Assembly (NCBI RefSeq): GCF_026013525.1
Contig: NZ_JAPDRA010000002.1
Location: 248,001 to 312,000 of the forward strand
Length of the DNA stretch: 64,000 nt
Source of the DNA: Sphingomonas canadensis
Lineage (GTDB): Bacteria; Pseudomonadota; Alphaproteobacteria; Sphingomonadales; Sphingomonadaceae
Direction: 5' to 3'
A model generated the notes under the pieces. It worked only from the letters and a program-made list of their open reading frames with translations, was not told the DNA's origin and did no database searches. Positions 37,611-46,602 of the stretch are shown piece after piece (the stretch's first letter is position 1; every line of letters starts with the position of its first letter). A program made the position numbers and the translations under genes.

Positions 37611-39083
37611 TCACGCCGCATCGGCGCTCTCGCGAACGAAATCGCCGGGGAAATGGGTGATGGCGCTCATCACCGGATAGGGGGTGAAGCCGCCGAGCGC
37701 GCAGAGCGATCCGAGCTTCATCGTCTCGCAAAGGTCCGCCACGAGCGCCAGGTTCGACGCGGGGCGATCGCCCGCGATCACCTTGTCCATCGTCTCGCGC
37801 CCGCGCACCGCGCCGATGCGGCACGGCGTGCATTTGCCGCAGCTTTCGATCGCGCAGAATTCGAAGGCGAAGCGCGCCTGCACCGCCATGTCGGCGGTAT
37901 CGTCGAACACGGTGATGCCGCCATGGCCGATCAGCCCATCCTTCGCCGCAAAGGCTTCGTAATCGAACGGCGTGTCGAACAGGGCGGGGGGGAAATAGGC
38001 GCCCAGCGGTCCGCCGACCTGGACGGCCTTCACCGGGCGGCCGTTGCCGGTGCCGCCGCCGATCTTCTCGACCAGCTCGCCCAGCGTCACGCCGAACGCG
38101 GTTTCATAGAGGCCGCCGTATTTTACGTTGCCGGCGAGCTGGATCGGCATGGTGCCGCGCGAACGGCCCATGCCGTAATCGGCATAGGCCTGCGCGCCCT
38201 CTGCCAGCACGAAGGGCACGGCGGAGGCGGTGAGGATGTTGTTGACCACCGTCGGGCAGCCGAACAGCCCTTCCAGCGCCGGCAGCGGCGGCTTGGCGCG
38301 AACCTCCCCGCGCTTGCCCTCCAGGCTGTTGAGCATCGAGGTTTCCTCGCCGCACACATAGGCGCCGGCGCCCACCCGCACCTCCAGCACGAAGGGGGCT
38401 ACGATCTGCGCCGACAGGCGGATCGCGGCGCGCATCTTGGCGATGGCGTGCGGATATTCGGAGCGGATGTAGATATATCCGCGTTGCGCGCCCACCGCGA
38501 GCGCGGCGATCGTCATCCCTTCGATCAGCAGATAGGGGTCGCCCTCCATCAGCATGCGATCGGCGAAGGTGCCGCTGTCGCCCTCGTCGGCGTTGCAGAC
38601 GATGTATTTGCGCGGGTTCGCCGCCTTGCGCACCGTGTCCCACTTGATGCCCGCGGGGAACCCCGCGCCGCCGCGGCCGCGCAGGCCGGAAGCCTTCACC
38701 TGCTCCACGACTGCCTCGGGCGTCATCGTGCGTGCGCGTTCCAGCCCCTTCCAGCCCCCGGTCGCGGCATAGTCGTCCAGGCTCAGCGGGCGCGTCTTGC
38801 CCGCCCGCGCGAAGGTGAGGCGAGTCTGCGCGGCGATGAAGGGATGATCGGCGATCTTGCCGATGCACAGGCCGCCGGCCTGATCGGCCAGGATGGCCTC
38901 CACGTCCGCCGGGCTGGCGGGGCCATAGCCGAAGCCGTCGATCTCGACGAGCGGTTCCAGCCAGTGCATCCCCCAGCTCGATACGCGCACCACCTCATGG
39001 CCCAGTTCGGCGAAGCGGCGGGCGACGCGATCGGCGCCGCAGGCGATCGCCAGCGCATCGTCGGAAATCCGCACCACCGTCAC
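37611..39083 (-). CDS. fdsB: NAD-dependent formate dehydrogenase beta subunit (FMN, 4Fe-4S)
   Basis: This 490-residue NuoF-like subunit passes electrons from formate to NAD+. It has a thioredoxin-like N-terminal part (NuoE-like, about 1-100), then the FMN/NADH domain with GRGGAGFPAG, CNADEGDSGTF, and CGEETSMLNSLEGKRG, and a C-terminal 4Fe-4S motif SCGKCTPCRIG. It starts with GTG at 39083, overlapping the fdsG stop as GTGA; a longer reading with no Fds similarity at its N terminus was rejected. The next gene, fdsA, follows after the repeat-rich spacer. Confidence 0.93.
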   Translation of the reverse strand: MTVVRISDDALAIACGADRVARRFAELGHEVVRVSSWGMHWLEPLVEIDGFGYGPASPADVEAILADQAGGLCIGKIADHPFIAAQTRLTFARAGKTRPLSLDDYAATGGWKGLERARTMTPEAVVEQVKASGLRGRGGAGFPAGIKWDTVRKAANPRKYIVCNADEGDSGTFADRMLMEGDPYLLIEGMTIAALAVGAQRGYIYIRSEYPHAIAKMRAAIRLSAQIVAPFVLEVRVGAGAYVCGEETSMLNSLEGKRGEVRAKPPLPALEGLFGCPTVVNNILTASAVPFVLAEGAQAYADYGMGRSRGTMPIQLAGNVKYGGLYETAFGVTLGELVEKIGGGTGNGRPVKAVQVGGPLGAYFPPALFDTPFDYEAFAAKDGLIGHGGITVFDDTADMAVQARFAFEFCAIESCGKCTPCRIGAVRGRETMDKVIAGDRPASNLALVADLCETMKLGSLCALGGFTPYPVMSAITHFPGDFVRESADAA

Positions 39084-39523
39084 ATCGCACCTATCAGTTC
39101 GGCCACGCCGCGCTCGTCGAGCCGTGCGTACAGGTCTTCGCCCACCATCGCGTTGGGGCCGACGGAGCACAGGCCCAGGCAATAGACCGGCTCGATCTTC
39201 ACCCGTGCGCCCGCCACCCGCTCCGCATGCGCGGCCAGCGCCTCGCCGCCGCGCGCCTGGCAGCTTTCGGCGCGGCACAGCTTCAGCACCGGGCGCGTCT
39301 CGGGCTTGTCGTGGAAATCGTGGTAGAAGCTCACCACGCCATGCACCTCGGCGCGGGTGAGGTTCAGCGCATCGGCGATGCGGCGCTTGGCGGCTTCGTC
39401 GACGCAGCCGAATTCGGCCTGCACCGCGTGGAGGATCGGCAGCAGCGGGCCTTCCTCTCCGGCATGGCGGCGAATCGCCGCATCGAGGCGCGCCTCGCGG
39501 TCTGTCGTCGGGGTTTGGGACAT
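39080..39523 (-). CDS. fdsG: NAD-dependent formate dehydrogenase gamma subunit (2Fe-2S)
   Basis: This 147-residue NuoE-like protein carries a thioredoxin-fold 2Fe-2S cluster. The four ligands are visible in CRAESC (near residues 82-87) and CLGLC (near 118-122). A helical N-terminal part with LPILHAVQAEFGCVDEAAKR is typical of NuoE/FdsG. It is the first gene of the fds operon. The ATG at 39523 is not preceded by a strong ribosome-binding site. An AT-rich dyad lies 43 bp upstream, so its expression is probably regulated with other catabolic genes. Confidence 0.93.
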   Translation of the reverse strand: MSQTPTTDREARLDAAIRRHAGEEGPLLPILHAVQAEFGCVDEAAKRRIADALNLTRAEVHGVVSFYHDFHDKPETRPVLKLCRAESCQARGGEALAAHAERVAGARVKIEPVYCLGLCSVGPNAMVGEDLYARLDERGVAELIGAM

Positions 39524-39566
39524 GGAACTCAAACTACCCCCTTCGCGCCGATGATACAATGAAATG

Positions 39567-39588
39567 ATATGCAACACATACTAATTCG
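39567..39588. promoter_or_regulatory. Putative operator upstream of fdsG
   Basis: ATATG (39567-39571), CAACA and CATAC (39577-39581) form a near-perfect 5-N5-5 dyad and run on into TAATTCG. The block TATG-C/T-AACACATAC is shared with the site upstream of the CmcJ-like gene; CATACTAATT-CG is shared with desB. Confidence 0.55.
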
Positions 39589-39894
39589 CTGTGCCTTCCC
39601 GGCGCTTTCGGATGCGGCGCGGCCGCGGAATGCTGCGCAGCAAATCGCCGTGGCCATGCGGCCGGCCGCACCTGTCCGTGCGTGCGCATCCAGGGCGATA
39701 GGGCGATAGGGCGGCAGGCTGCAAGCGGGAGCTGAGGGGTGGGCTTTGCCACATCGGGCGCGGCGCAAATGCCGGCGCGGAATCGCGCGGCGCGTGCTGG
39801 CGCTGGCCCATCATCGTCCCCCTGTCTGTTATTTTGTATGCAACGCTTACAAATATTCGGGCCGTGGCGAAAGTGGAATTGTCCGCGCCGGCCG
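39589..39894. other. Gene-free region upstream of fdsG with a second dyad
   Basis: No credible gene is seen in these roughly 300 bases; open frames here have alanine/arginine-rich shadow composition. The notable element is TTTGTA (39833-39838) and TACAAA (39848-39853), a perfect 6-N9-6 dyad that contains GTATG-CAACG-CTTAC, one mismatch from the shared motif. It may be a distal site for fdsG or a promoter for an unrecognised transcript. Confidence 0.5.
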
Positions 39895-40689
39895 TCAATC
39901 CTCCAGCCAATAGGCGATCGCGCGCATCTCGATGCTGGCGCGCGGGGGCGCATCGGCGGGGCAGTCCGGGTTGTCGAACGCGACGTGGGGCACGCAATGC
40001 GCCGCCGCAGGATCGCTGTCCCAGGTCTTGAACACCACCGCCTGATCGCGATCGAGATCGCTGAACCAGTGCCAGCGGTGCGCCGGGTTGTGCGCCACTA
40101 CCAGCCCCTCGAACGACCAGTCCGGATGCCCCGGCCGATCGAAGATCGCGTCGGCGGCGATCAGGTCTTCCGGCGCCACCGAGCGCGCGTCGCACAGCGC
40201 CAGCGGCACGTCCTGCGGCGGCGGCGAGATCGCGCGCCACACATTGTAGTGCGCGACCCGTCGTATCCGCCGCCCCTCGGGCGCCGATCGTCCGGAGAAC
40301 TGGACCGCCGTGGCGTCCGAGATATCGACATGGGCGAAGCGCGCCGGGCGCGAATTGTCGAGCGCGCCCGACAGGTCCGATCGTTCGGCGAAGCGCAGCG
40401 CGCCGTTGCCCGTCACGCGCACATGGTCCGCGCCGGTCAGGCGGCGAAGCAGCCCGGCGATCTCGTCCGGATGGGTCGCGGCTACCGCGGCGGCATCGGC
40501 GAAGTCGGTCACGGCGCTGACGTGCCGGACCAGCACGAAGCCCTGGCGATCCAGCGTCGTGCCGCCGTCGCGCGCATCCGCGATCGCCATCGGCGCCGCC
40601 GCGACCACCACCGTATCGCGCGAATGATCGTTGGCGAAATAGCGCATCCGCTCACCGGTGCGCGCGACATAGTTGATTGCGGCCTCCAC
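39895..40689 (-). CDS. CmcJ/NvfI-like family protein (putative oxidoreductase)
   Basis: This 264-residue protein has the hallmark of the CmcJ/AsaB/NvfI family, VWRAISPPPQDVPLALCDARSV region near residue 160-180 followed by WHWFSDLDRDQAVVFKTWDSD near 215-235. Members include cephamycin C-7 methoxylation proteins and fungal non-haem iron/2-oxoglutarate-type oxygenases. The GTG at 40689, with GGGAGAGG upstream, fits the usual N terminus (INYVARTGERMRYF...). A perfect GTATG-N5-CATAC dyad lies 49 bp before it. It is divergent from a TonB-dependent receptor. The natural substrate is unknown. Confidence 0.75.
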   Translation of the reverse strand: MEAAINYVARTGERMRYFANDHSRDTVVVAAAPMAIADARDGGTTLDRQGFVLVRHVSAVTDFADAAAVAATHPDEIAGLLRRLTGADHVRVTGNGALRFAERSDLSGALDNSRPARFAHVDISDATAVQFSGRSAPEGRRIRRVAHYNVWRAISPPPQDVPLALCDARSVAPEDLIAADAIFDRPGHPDWSFEGLVVAHNPAHRWHWFSDLDRDQAVVFKTWDSDPAAAHCVPHVAFDNPDCPADAPPRASIEMRAIAYWLED

Positions 40690-40738
40690 GCGGCCTCTCC
40701 CACCCTGCGCCCGCCGCGCGGGAATCTTCTTGGCGGAT

Positions 40739-40753
40739 GTATGTAACACATAC
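40739..40753. promoter_or_regulatory. Perfect GTATG-N5-CATAC dyad upstream of the CmcJ-like gene
   Basis: GTATG (40739-40743), TAACA and CATAC (40749-40753) form a perfect inverted repeat. It is the best copy of the motif shared by desB, the 29.8 kb dehydrogenase and fdsG, with the same distance to the start codon. Confidence 0.6.
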
Positions 40754-41036
40754 GGAAAGCCGCTCAAGAAGGTGCATGCTGCGGCAGTGCGGCAAGTCAA
40801 TGGTAGTTGCAAAGCTATTACTTTAAGTACCAGTTATCAGTAATACTAGGATTGTTGCAGAATGTGATGCAATAGCACCATTGCGGCGATTTCTTTCACT
40901 GTGTCTTGTCAACACGACAACCGTATGTCCTACTCACAAAGTTGCATCTCGCCGAAGGTGCAATGGAGTGTGTGGAGACGGTATCGCCCCCGAAGGGGCC
41001 CGGTCCGCCAGTCCGAGACATTAGGAGGGAATGCCA
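40754..41036. promoter_or_regulatory. Divergent control region before the second TonB-dependent receptor
   Basis: This AT-richer gap holds several dyads but no gene: TATTACT (40816-40822) with AGTAATA (40839-40845); TTGCA (40855-40859) with TGCAA (40868-40872); and TTGTC (40906-40910) with GACAA (40916-40920). AGGAGG at 41023-41028 serves the receptor start. The density of palindromes suggests control by more than one regulator. Confidence 0.5.
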
Positions 41037-43364
41037 ATGATGGGGGTTACCCGTAGTTTTTCCGCGGCGCGCGGAATGATGTTCCTTACCGCTTCGGCGG
41101 CCGCCATGATGGCTGCCGCACCGGCCTGGGCTCAGGATGAATCCGGCGACCAGGGGAAGCAGAACGACGACATCGTCGTCACCGCGCAGTTCCGCGAGCA
41201 GCGGCTTCAGGATACGCCTCTGGCCATCACCGCCGTCGATGCCGGCCTGCTCGAGGCCCGCAGCCAGGACGATGTCGAAGCGATCGCGCGCCAGGCGCCC
41301 AGCGTCACGCTCAACGAGATGGGCGGCGCATATGGCAATTCGATGGGCGCATCGATCCGCGGCATCGGCCAGTTCGACTTCAACCCGGCCTATGAGCCCG
41401 GCGTGGGCATGTATGTCGACGACGTCTATTATGCGTCGCTGACCGGCGCCAACTTCGACCTGCTCGACCTCGACCGCGTCGAGATCCTGCGCGGCCCGCA
41501 GGGCACGCTGACGGGCCGCAACTCGATCGGCGGCGCCATCAAGCTGTTCTCGAAGAAGCCGAACGCCGAAAGCTCGGCCTTCGCCGAGCTCGGCTATGGC
41601 ACGCGCAACCGCATCGAGGTGCGCGCGGGCGCCAACTTCCCGCTCGGCGAGAACCTGTTCGCCCGCATCTCCGGCGTCCACAAGAGCCAGGACGGCTATG
41701 TCGACCAGATCGACTATGGTTGCGCCAAGCCGGGCAACGCCCAGGGCATCCTGCCGTCGGTCACCACCGCGCGCGACTGCGTGGTCGATAAGCTGGGCGG
41801 GATCAACTATTCGGGCCTGCGCGGCGCCGTCCGCTATGAAGGCGCGGGTTTCGACATCCAGCTCATCGGCGACTATCAGCGTTCGGACCGCACCAGCGCC
41901 GCCGAGGTGCCGATCGTCGCGAATGGCGATGCCGCGAGCTTCCTGTGCGGCCCGCTTTGTACCTATGCGAGCTGGTATCTGCCCGCCTCGGGCGCGGCCG
42001 GAAACTGGTCGCAGGGGAACCGCAACGAGTTCACCGGATTCGGCTTCTCGGGCCATATCGACATCGACCTGAGCGACAACATCCAGCTTCAGTCGATCAC
42101 CGCCTATCGCGAATACAACAACAAATGGGGCACCGACGACGATTTCACGCCGACGCTGACCCGCGCGGCCGGCGGCTACAATGATCTCGACTTCTGGTTC
42201 TTCAGCCAGGAGGTCCGCCTGAATGCGTCGCTCGGCGACATCGCCGACCTGACCGTGGGCGGCTTCTATTCGGATCAGCGCAGCACCTATTTCACGATCC
42301 AGGACATCCGCTACATCGTCCCGGGCGTGCCGCTGCAGTTCATGGGCAACGATCCGATCAACGCCGACACCAAGGCCGCATTCGGCACGCTGATCCTGCA
42401 CCCCGCGCCGAACCTGAACGTTACCGCGGGCATCCGCTACACCGACGAGCACAAGGACTATACCTTCGTCCGCAAGCGGCTTGACGGCACCACGGGCGCG
42501 GTGGGCTTCGGCGTCGAGGCGCTGGATGGGCTGACCGCCAACTACAACGGCGACAAGATCGACTGGCGCGTCTCGGTCGACTACCGCTTCTCGCCCGAGG
42601 TGCTGGCCTATCTCACCGCGTCTACCGGCTTCAAGGGCGGCGGCGTCACGGCGCGTCCGTTCCTGCCGCAGCACGCCCTCCAGGGTACGTTCAACCCGGA
42701 AACGGTGACGTCGTACGAGGCCGGCCTGAAGACCGACCTGTTCGATCGCACGCTGCGCCTGAACCTGGCGGCCTATTACAACAAGTACAAGAACATCCAG
42801 CTCCCGCTGTCCGATTGCTCGGCCTATGGCGGCGGCCCTTGCGCGGTCGTGGCGAACGCGGGCGACGGCAACATCTGGGGCTTCGAAGCCGAACTTTCCG
42901 CCCAGCCGGTCGAGGGCCTGATGATCGACGCCTCGGTGAGCCTGAGCGGGTCGGAATATACCCGCATCTCGCCCGCGGTCGGCGCCAGCACCACGCTGAA
43001 CGATCCGATCGTGTCGCCGGAGTTCCAGGCCAGCATGGGCATCCAGTACGAAGCCTCGCTGGGCGGCACCGGTTCGATCACGCCGCGCTTCGACATCTCG
43101 TATCGCGACAAGACCTTCGCCGGCTATGGCCTGGATGCGGCGGGCACGCAGTATCGCTATTTCGACGATTACGCGCTCGCCAACGCACGCCTGACCTGGA
43201 ACAACGAGGACAAGGACCTCTCGATCGCGCTTGAGGTCACCAACCTGTTCGACAAATACTACATGCCGTTCCGGTTCGACGCGGTCTATGCGTTCGCCGG
43301 TACCGCCTATGCCCAGGTGGGCCGCCCGCGCGAGTGGCGGATCAGCGTGAAGAAGGAATTCTGA
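41037..43364 (+). CDS. TonB-dependent outer membrane receptor
   Basis: This protein of about 775 residues has a signal peptide ending in AWAQ, a TonB box DDIVVTAQFR, a plug with EILRGPQGTLTGRNSIGGAIKLFSKKP, and a beta-barrel ending in the terminal phenylalanine KKEF. AGGAGG lies eight bases before the ATG at 41037; an ATG at 41031 is too close to it. It is divergent from the CmcJ-like gene across a palindrome-rich region and is followed by a strong terminator, so it is probably transcribed alone. The substrate is unknown; an aromatic or other organic ligand is likely. Confidence 0.92.
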   Translation: MMGVTRSFSAARGMMFLTASAAAMMAAAPAWAQDESGDQGKQNDDIVVTAQFREQRLQDTPLAITAVDAGLLEARSQDDVEAIARQAPSVTLNEMGGAYGNSMGASIRGIGQFDFNPAYEPGVGMYVDDVYYASLTGANFDLLDLDRVEILRGPQGTLTGRNSIGGAIKLFSKKPNAESSAFAELGYGTRNRIEVRAGANFPLGENLFARISGVHKSQDGYVDQIDYGCAKPGNAQGILPSVTTARDCVVDKLGGINYSGLRGAVRYEGAGFDIQLIGDYQRSDRTSAAEVPIVANGDAASFLCGPLCTYASWYLPASGAAGNWSQGNRNEFTGFGFSGHIDIDLSDNIQLQSITAYREYNNKWGTDDDFTPTLTRAAGGYNDLDFWFFSQEVRLNASLGDIADLTVGGFYSDQRSTYFTIQDIRYIVPGVPLQFMGNDPINADTKAAFGTLILHPAPNLNVTAGIRYTDEHKDYTFVRKRLDGTTGAVGFGVEALDGLTANYNGDKIDWRVSVDYRFSPEVLAYLTASTGFKGGGVTARPFLPQHALQGTFNPETVTSYEAGLKTDLFDRTLRLNLAAYYNKYKNIQLPLSDCSAYGGGPCAVVANAGDGNIWGFEAELSAQPVEGLMIDASVSLSGSEYTRISPAVGASTTLNDPIVSPEFQASMGIQYEASLGGTGSITPRFDISYRDKTFAGYGLDAAGTQYRYFDDYALANARLTWNNEDKDLSIALEVTNLFDKYYMPFRFDAVYAFAGTAYAQVGRPREWRISVKKEF

Positions 43365-43416
43365 GGATACCCTCCCGGGGCGCGGCCTGTCCGCGTCCCG
43401 GTTCCTGAAACTGACG

Positions 43417-43444
43417 CGGCGGGCCCTGGTGCCCGCCGTTTTTT
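43417..43444 (+). terminator. Rho-independent terminator after the receptor
   Basis: CGGCGGGC (43417-43424), a six-base loop, GCCCGCCG (43431-43438) and TTTTTT (43439-43444) form a textbook intrinsic terminator 52 bp after the receptor stop codon. Confidence 0.92.
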
Positions 43445-43501
43445 CTTGGCCCGCGCGCGGACCCGCTTGCGCGGCGAGGGCGCGGCGGCGAAACTCCGGC
43501 G

Positions 43502-44680
43502 ATGCGGATGTCGCGATCGGCGCTGGCGGCGGGCCTGTTGGCTCATGCGATGGGCGGGGCACCGGCCACGGCGCAGACCGCGGGCGGCGCCGCCGAGGTT
43601 CGCGTGGCGTTCGACCGGCGGGGCGTCACGTCCGTCCAGGCGCGCGGGCCGGCCGATCGCGCGGCCGGGCGGCGGGTGGCGGCGGGCGATCCGGTGCGTG
43701 TCGCATCGGTGAGCAAGCTGGCGGTGGCGCTGGGCGTGATGCGGCTGGTGGAGAAGGGCACGCTGTCGCTCGATCGCGACGTCTCGGATTATCTGGGCTG
43801 GCGGCTGCGCAACCCGGCCTTTCCGGAGGTGCCGGTCACGCTGCGCCTGCTGCTGTCGCACCGTTCGAGCATCACCGACGATGCCGACTATATCATCCCG
43901 CTGGGCACCGCGTTGCGCGACTGGATGCAGCGCCCGGCGATCTGGGATGCAGCCCACGCCCCGGGCACCTGGTTTCGCTACACCAACCTGAACTTCCCCG
44001 TGATCGCGAGCGTGATCGAGGCGGCCACCGGCCGGCGGTTCGACGCGGTGATGCAGGCGGAGGTGTTCGCGCCGCTGGGGATCGACGCCTGTTTCAACTG
44101 GTCGGGCTGCGGCGCCGGCGCGGTGGCGCATGCGGTGGTCCTGTACAATGAGAAGGGCGAGGTGCGGCGCGACGACCTGAAAGGCGCGCCGCCGCCGTGC
44201 CTGGTGGTGGCGGAGGGCGCTTGCGACCTTTCCGCCTATCGCCCGGGCGACAACGGCGCGCTGTTCGGGCCGCAGGGCGGGCTCCGCATCTCGCCGCTGG
44301 GACTGGCGCGGATCGGCCGGATGCTGCTGGCGGGCGGGGAGGGGTTCCTGACCCCCGCGTCGATCGCGGAGATCGAACGGCCGCACTGGACTTTCGACGG
44401 CGCCAACGGCGACAGCGAGCAGGGCTTCTATTGCGCCTATGGCTTGGCGGTGCAGCTTCTGGCGACGCGCGCGCCGGGATGTGCCGACGATCCCTTCGGC
44501 GACGGGCGGCTGCGCAGCGGCCATGCGGGCAGCGCATACAACCTGCGATCGGGGCTGTGGATCGATCGGCGGCGCGGGCGCGGCGTGGCCTATTTCGTCA
44601 CCGCGGTTCCCGATACGGCCGGGCCGGGTCGCCGCTCCGCCTTCACGCCGGACGAGGAGCGGCTGGCGCGGGGGCGCTGA
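43502..44680 (+). CDS. Exported serine hydrolase, beta-lactamase class C-like
   Basis: This 392-residue protein has a signal peptide (about 1-25). The penicillin-binding/beta-lactamase fold is shown by the SxxK motif in ASVSKLAV (near residue 68) and by the YxN motif in FRYTNLNF (near residue 160). A late SGHAGSAYN may serve as the KTG-equivalent strand. Such proteins act as esterases, D-aminopeptidases or lactamases in the periplasm. It follows the receptor terminator by 57 bp, so it is a separate unit. It could process an ester imported by the receptor, but this is only a guess. Confidence 0.8.
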   Translation: MRMSRSALAAGLLAHAMGGAPATAQTAGGAAEVRVAFDRRGVTSVQARGPADRAAGRRVAAGDPVRVASVSKLAVALGVMRLVEKGTLSLDRDVSDYLGWRLRNPAFPEVPVTLRLLLSHRSSITDDADYIIPLGTALRDWMQRPAIWDAAHAPGTWFRYTNLNFPVIASVIEAATGRRFDAVMQAEVFAPLGIDACFNWSGCGAGAVAHAVVLYNEKGEVRRDDLKGAPPPCLVVAEGACDLSAYRPGDNGALFGPQGGLRISPLGLARIGRMLLAGGEGFLTPASIAEIERPHWTFDGANGDSEQGFYCAYGLAVQLLATRAPGCADDPFGDGRLRSGHAGSAYNLRSGLWIDRRRGRGVAYFVTAVPDTAGPGRRSAFTPDEERLARGR

Positions 44681-44696
44681 GCCCCGGCGCGGCCGC

Positions 44697-45572
44697 TCAG
44701 TGCGCCAGGCCCAGCATCTCGCGGGTTTCGCCCGCGCTGGCGACGTCGGCGCCCAGATGCTCGATGATCTCGCGGCCCCAGTTCACCAGCTCCGCGTTGT
44801 TGTTGGCCAGGCGGCCGCGGCGCAGGTAGATCGTATCCTCGAACCCCACGCGCACGTTGCCGCCCAGCAGCACCGCCTGCGCCGCCATCGGGAAGCTGTG
44901 GCGGCTGACGCCGAACCCGGTCCATTTCGCGCCGCGCGGCAACTGGTTCTTGGAGTACATCATCGCCTCGGGCGTGGCGGGCAGGCCGTATTTGGTGCCC
45001 AGCACGAAGCTGTACGGCGCGTGCTTCGGCAGTGCGCCCTTGGCCATCAGGTCGTCCGCGAACACAAAGTCGCCCGCCTCGAAACATTCGATCTCGGGCA
45101 GCACGCCCGCATCCTGGATCATATGGCCCATGCGGGTGATCATCGGGTCCAGGTTGATCGCCGCGCCGCCCCACAGGTTCATCGTGCAGATGTCGAGGGT
45201 ACACATATCGGGCTTCAGGTCCAGGATATGCTCCAGCCGCCGCTCGGCGGTGAACATCAGCGTGCCGGGGCCGGGAAGCGCGGGGTCTTCCTCGCTCTGC
45301 ATCCAGGTGCAGCCCGGGCCGGTGGTGACGTTCAGGATCACCTCATTGTTCTTCTGGCGGATCATGCCCACCACGGCGCGGTAATCCTCCAGCTCCTGGC
45401 TGGGCACGCCGGTTTCGGAATTGCGGACGTGGATGTGGATGATGGACGCGCCGGCCTCCGCCGCGGCAAGCGCTTCGGCGGCGACATGCTCGTTGCGGAA
45501 GGGGAAGTGCGGGTGGTTCGGCATCGGCGAGCTGCCCGTAACGGCACAGGTGATGAATACCTTGTCAGCCAA
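44697..45572 (-). CDS. Beta-keto acid cleavage enzyme (BKACE, DUF849)
   Basis: This 291-residue TIM-barrel protein belongs to the BKACE family, which cleaves a 3-oxo acid with acetyl-CoA to give acetoacetate and an acyl-CoA. Zinc ligands are visible as IIHIHVR (HxH near residue 45) and the glutamate in RVGFEDTIYL. The N terminus ITCAVTGS and a late LGGNVRVGFED are typical. Members act on 3-keto-5-aminohexanoate, dehydrocarnitine, beta-ketoadipate and others, so the substrate is uncertain. It is convergent with the serine hydrolase and divergent from the HTH regulator at 45691, which may control it. Confidence 0.87.
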   Translation of the reverse strand: MADKVFITCAVTGSSPMPNHPHFPFRNEHVAAEALAAAEAGASIIHIHVRNSETGVPSQELEDYRAVVGMIRQKNNEVILNVTTGPGCTWMQSEEDPALPGPGTLMFTAERRLEHILDLKPDMCTLDICTMNLWGGAAINLDPMITRMGHMIQDAGVLPEIECFEAGDFVFADDLMAKGALPKHAPYSFVLGTKYGLPATPEAMMYSKNQLPRGAKWTGFGVSRHSFPMAAQAVLLGGNVRVGFEDTIYLRRGRLANNNAELVNWGREIIEHLGADVASAGETREMLGLAH

Positions 45573-45690
45573 GCTCGCTCTCCAGCATCGGAACCGCTAT
45601 GGTGCGTTTCATGGGACGAGGCTTGCAGAAAGAGCGGCGCGCGCGAAAGGCGAGCGCCTATTCCATTATCACCACTAACCGGTTGCTGGC

Positions 45691-46518
45691 ATGGCACAGC
45701 GCGAAGAACTGACGCGGTTCCTTAAGGCCGCGCGCGCGCGCATCGCGCCGGGCGAGGTCGGCCTTCCCGCCGGCGAGCGCCGCCGCGCCCAGGGCCTGCG
45801 CCGCGAAGAGGTGGCGACGCTCTCCGGGATGAGCGTCACCTGGTACACCTGGTTCGAGCAGGGCCGCGACGTCCAGCTCTCCGCGGCGATGCTGGAGCGG
45901 CTGACCGGTGCGCTCAAGCTGAACCCGCAGGAGCGCGAATATCTGTTCGCGCTGGCGCAGCATCGTCCGCCGCCGCTGGCGACCACCCCCGACGACGTTG
46001 TCCATCCCGCCATCCAGCGGATGATGGACAGCCTGACGATCCCCGCCCAGGTGCTGACCGAGGACTGGACGATCATCGGCTGGAACCGGATCGTGACGCA
46101 CCTGTTCCGCGATTATTCGCAACTGCCGCCGTCGGACCGCAACCTGTTCAAGATTCTGATGCTGGAGCCGCGCTACCGTTCGCAGCAATATGGCTATGAA
46201 GAGATGGCGCGGAAGCTGACCGCCCGGCTGAAATGGGACTATAGCCGTACCACCCGGCTGGAGGTGTTCGACGCGCTGATCGCCGAGATGCTGGAGGTTT
46301 CGGAGACCTTCCGCCAGTTCTGGAACGAATCGGAGATCGTCGCCCATTTCGAGGGGATGCACACGCTGGAGGTGGCCGGCGTGGGATCGATCACCATGCA
46401 GCACACCTCCTATGTGATCGAGGAGGCGCCGGGCCAGCGCATGATGATCTTCGCGCCCGTGGACGAGCTGAGCGCGTCGCGGCTGCGTTCGGTGGTGGAG
46501 GCGATGCCGGCAGCGTGA
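45691..46518 (+). CDS. HTH regulator with MmyB-like ligand domain
   Basis: This 275-residue protein has an XRE-type HTH (RRAQGLRREEVATLSGMSVT region, residues about 30-80) followed by an MmyB-like PAS-type ligand-binding domain (about 105-270, with LTEDWTIIGWN). MmyB-like regulators in actinobacteria and proteobacteria bind small fatty-acid-like or other ligands. It is divergent from the BKACE gene, 118 bp apart, which is a typical layout for a regulator and its target. Confidence 0.85.
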   Translation: MAQREELTRFLKAARARIAPGEVGLPAGERRRAQGLRREEVATLSGMSVTWYTWFEQGRDVQLSAAMLERLTGALKLNPQEREYLFALAQHRPPPLATTPDDVVHPAIQRMMDSLTIPAQVLTEDWTIIGWNRIVTHLFRDYSQLPPSDRNLFKILMLEPRYRSQQYGYEEMARKLTARLKWDYSRTTRLEVFDALIAEMLEVSETFRQFWNESEIVAHFEGMHTLEVAGVGSITMQHTSYVIEEAPGQRMMIFAPVDELSASRLRSVVEAMPAA

Positions 46519-46602
46519 GGCCGCGGCGCCCGCCCGCATGAGGGGCGGGCGCCAGCCTTATCGTTGACGCGGGCGCCAAGCATGCGTAACCGCCGCGGTC
46601 TG

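Noticed and set aside
39084..39278. A longer N terminus for fdsB, extending into fdsG
   Set aside because: The added residues are Arg/Gly-rich shadow of fdsG; the GTG at 39083 overlaps the fdsG stop in the usual way.
40896..43562. An 888-codon minus-strand frame opposite the second receptor
   Set aside because: Antisense to a clear TonB-dependent receptor; no domain or start signal supports it.
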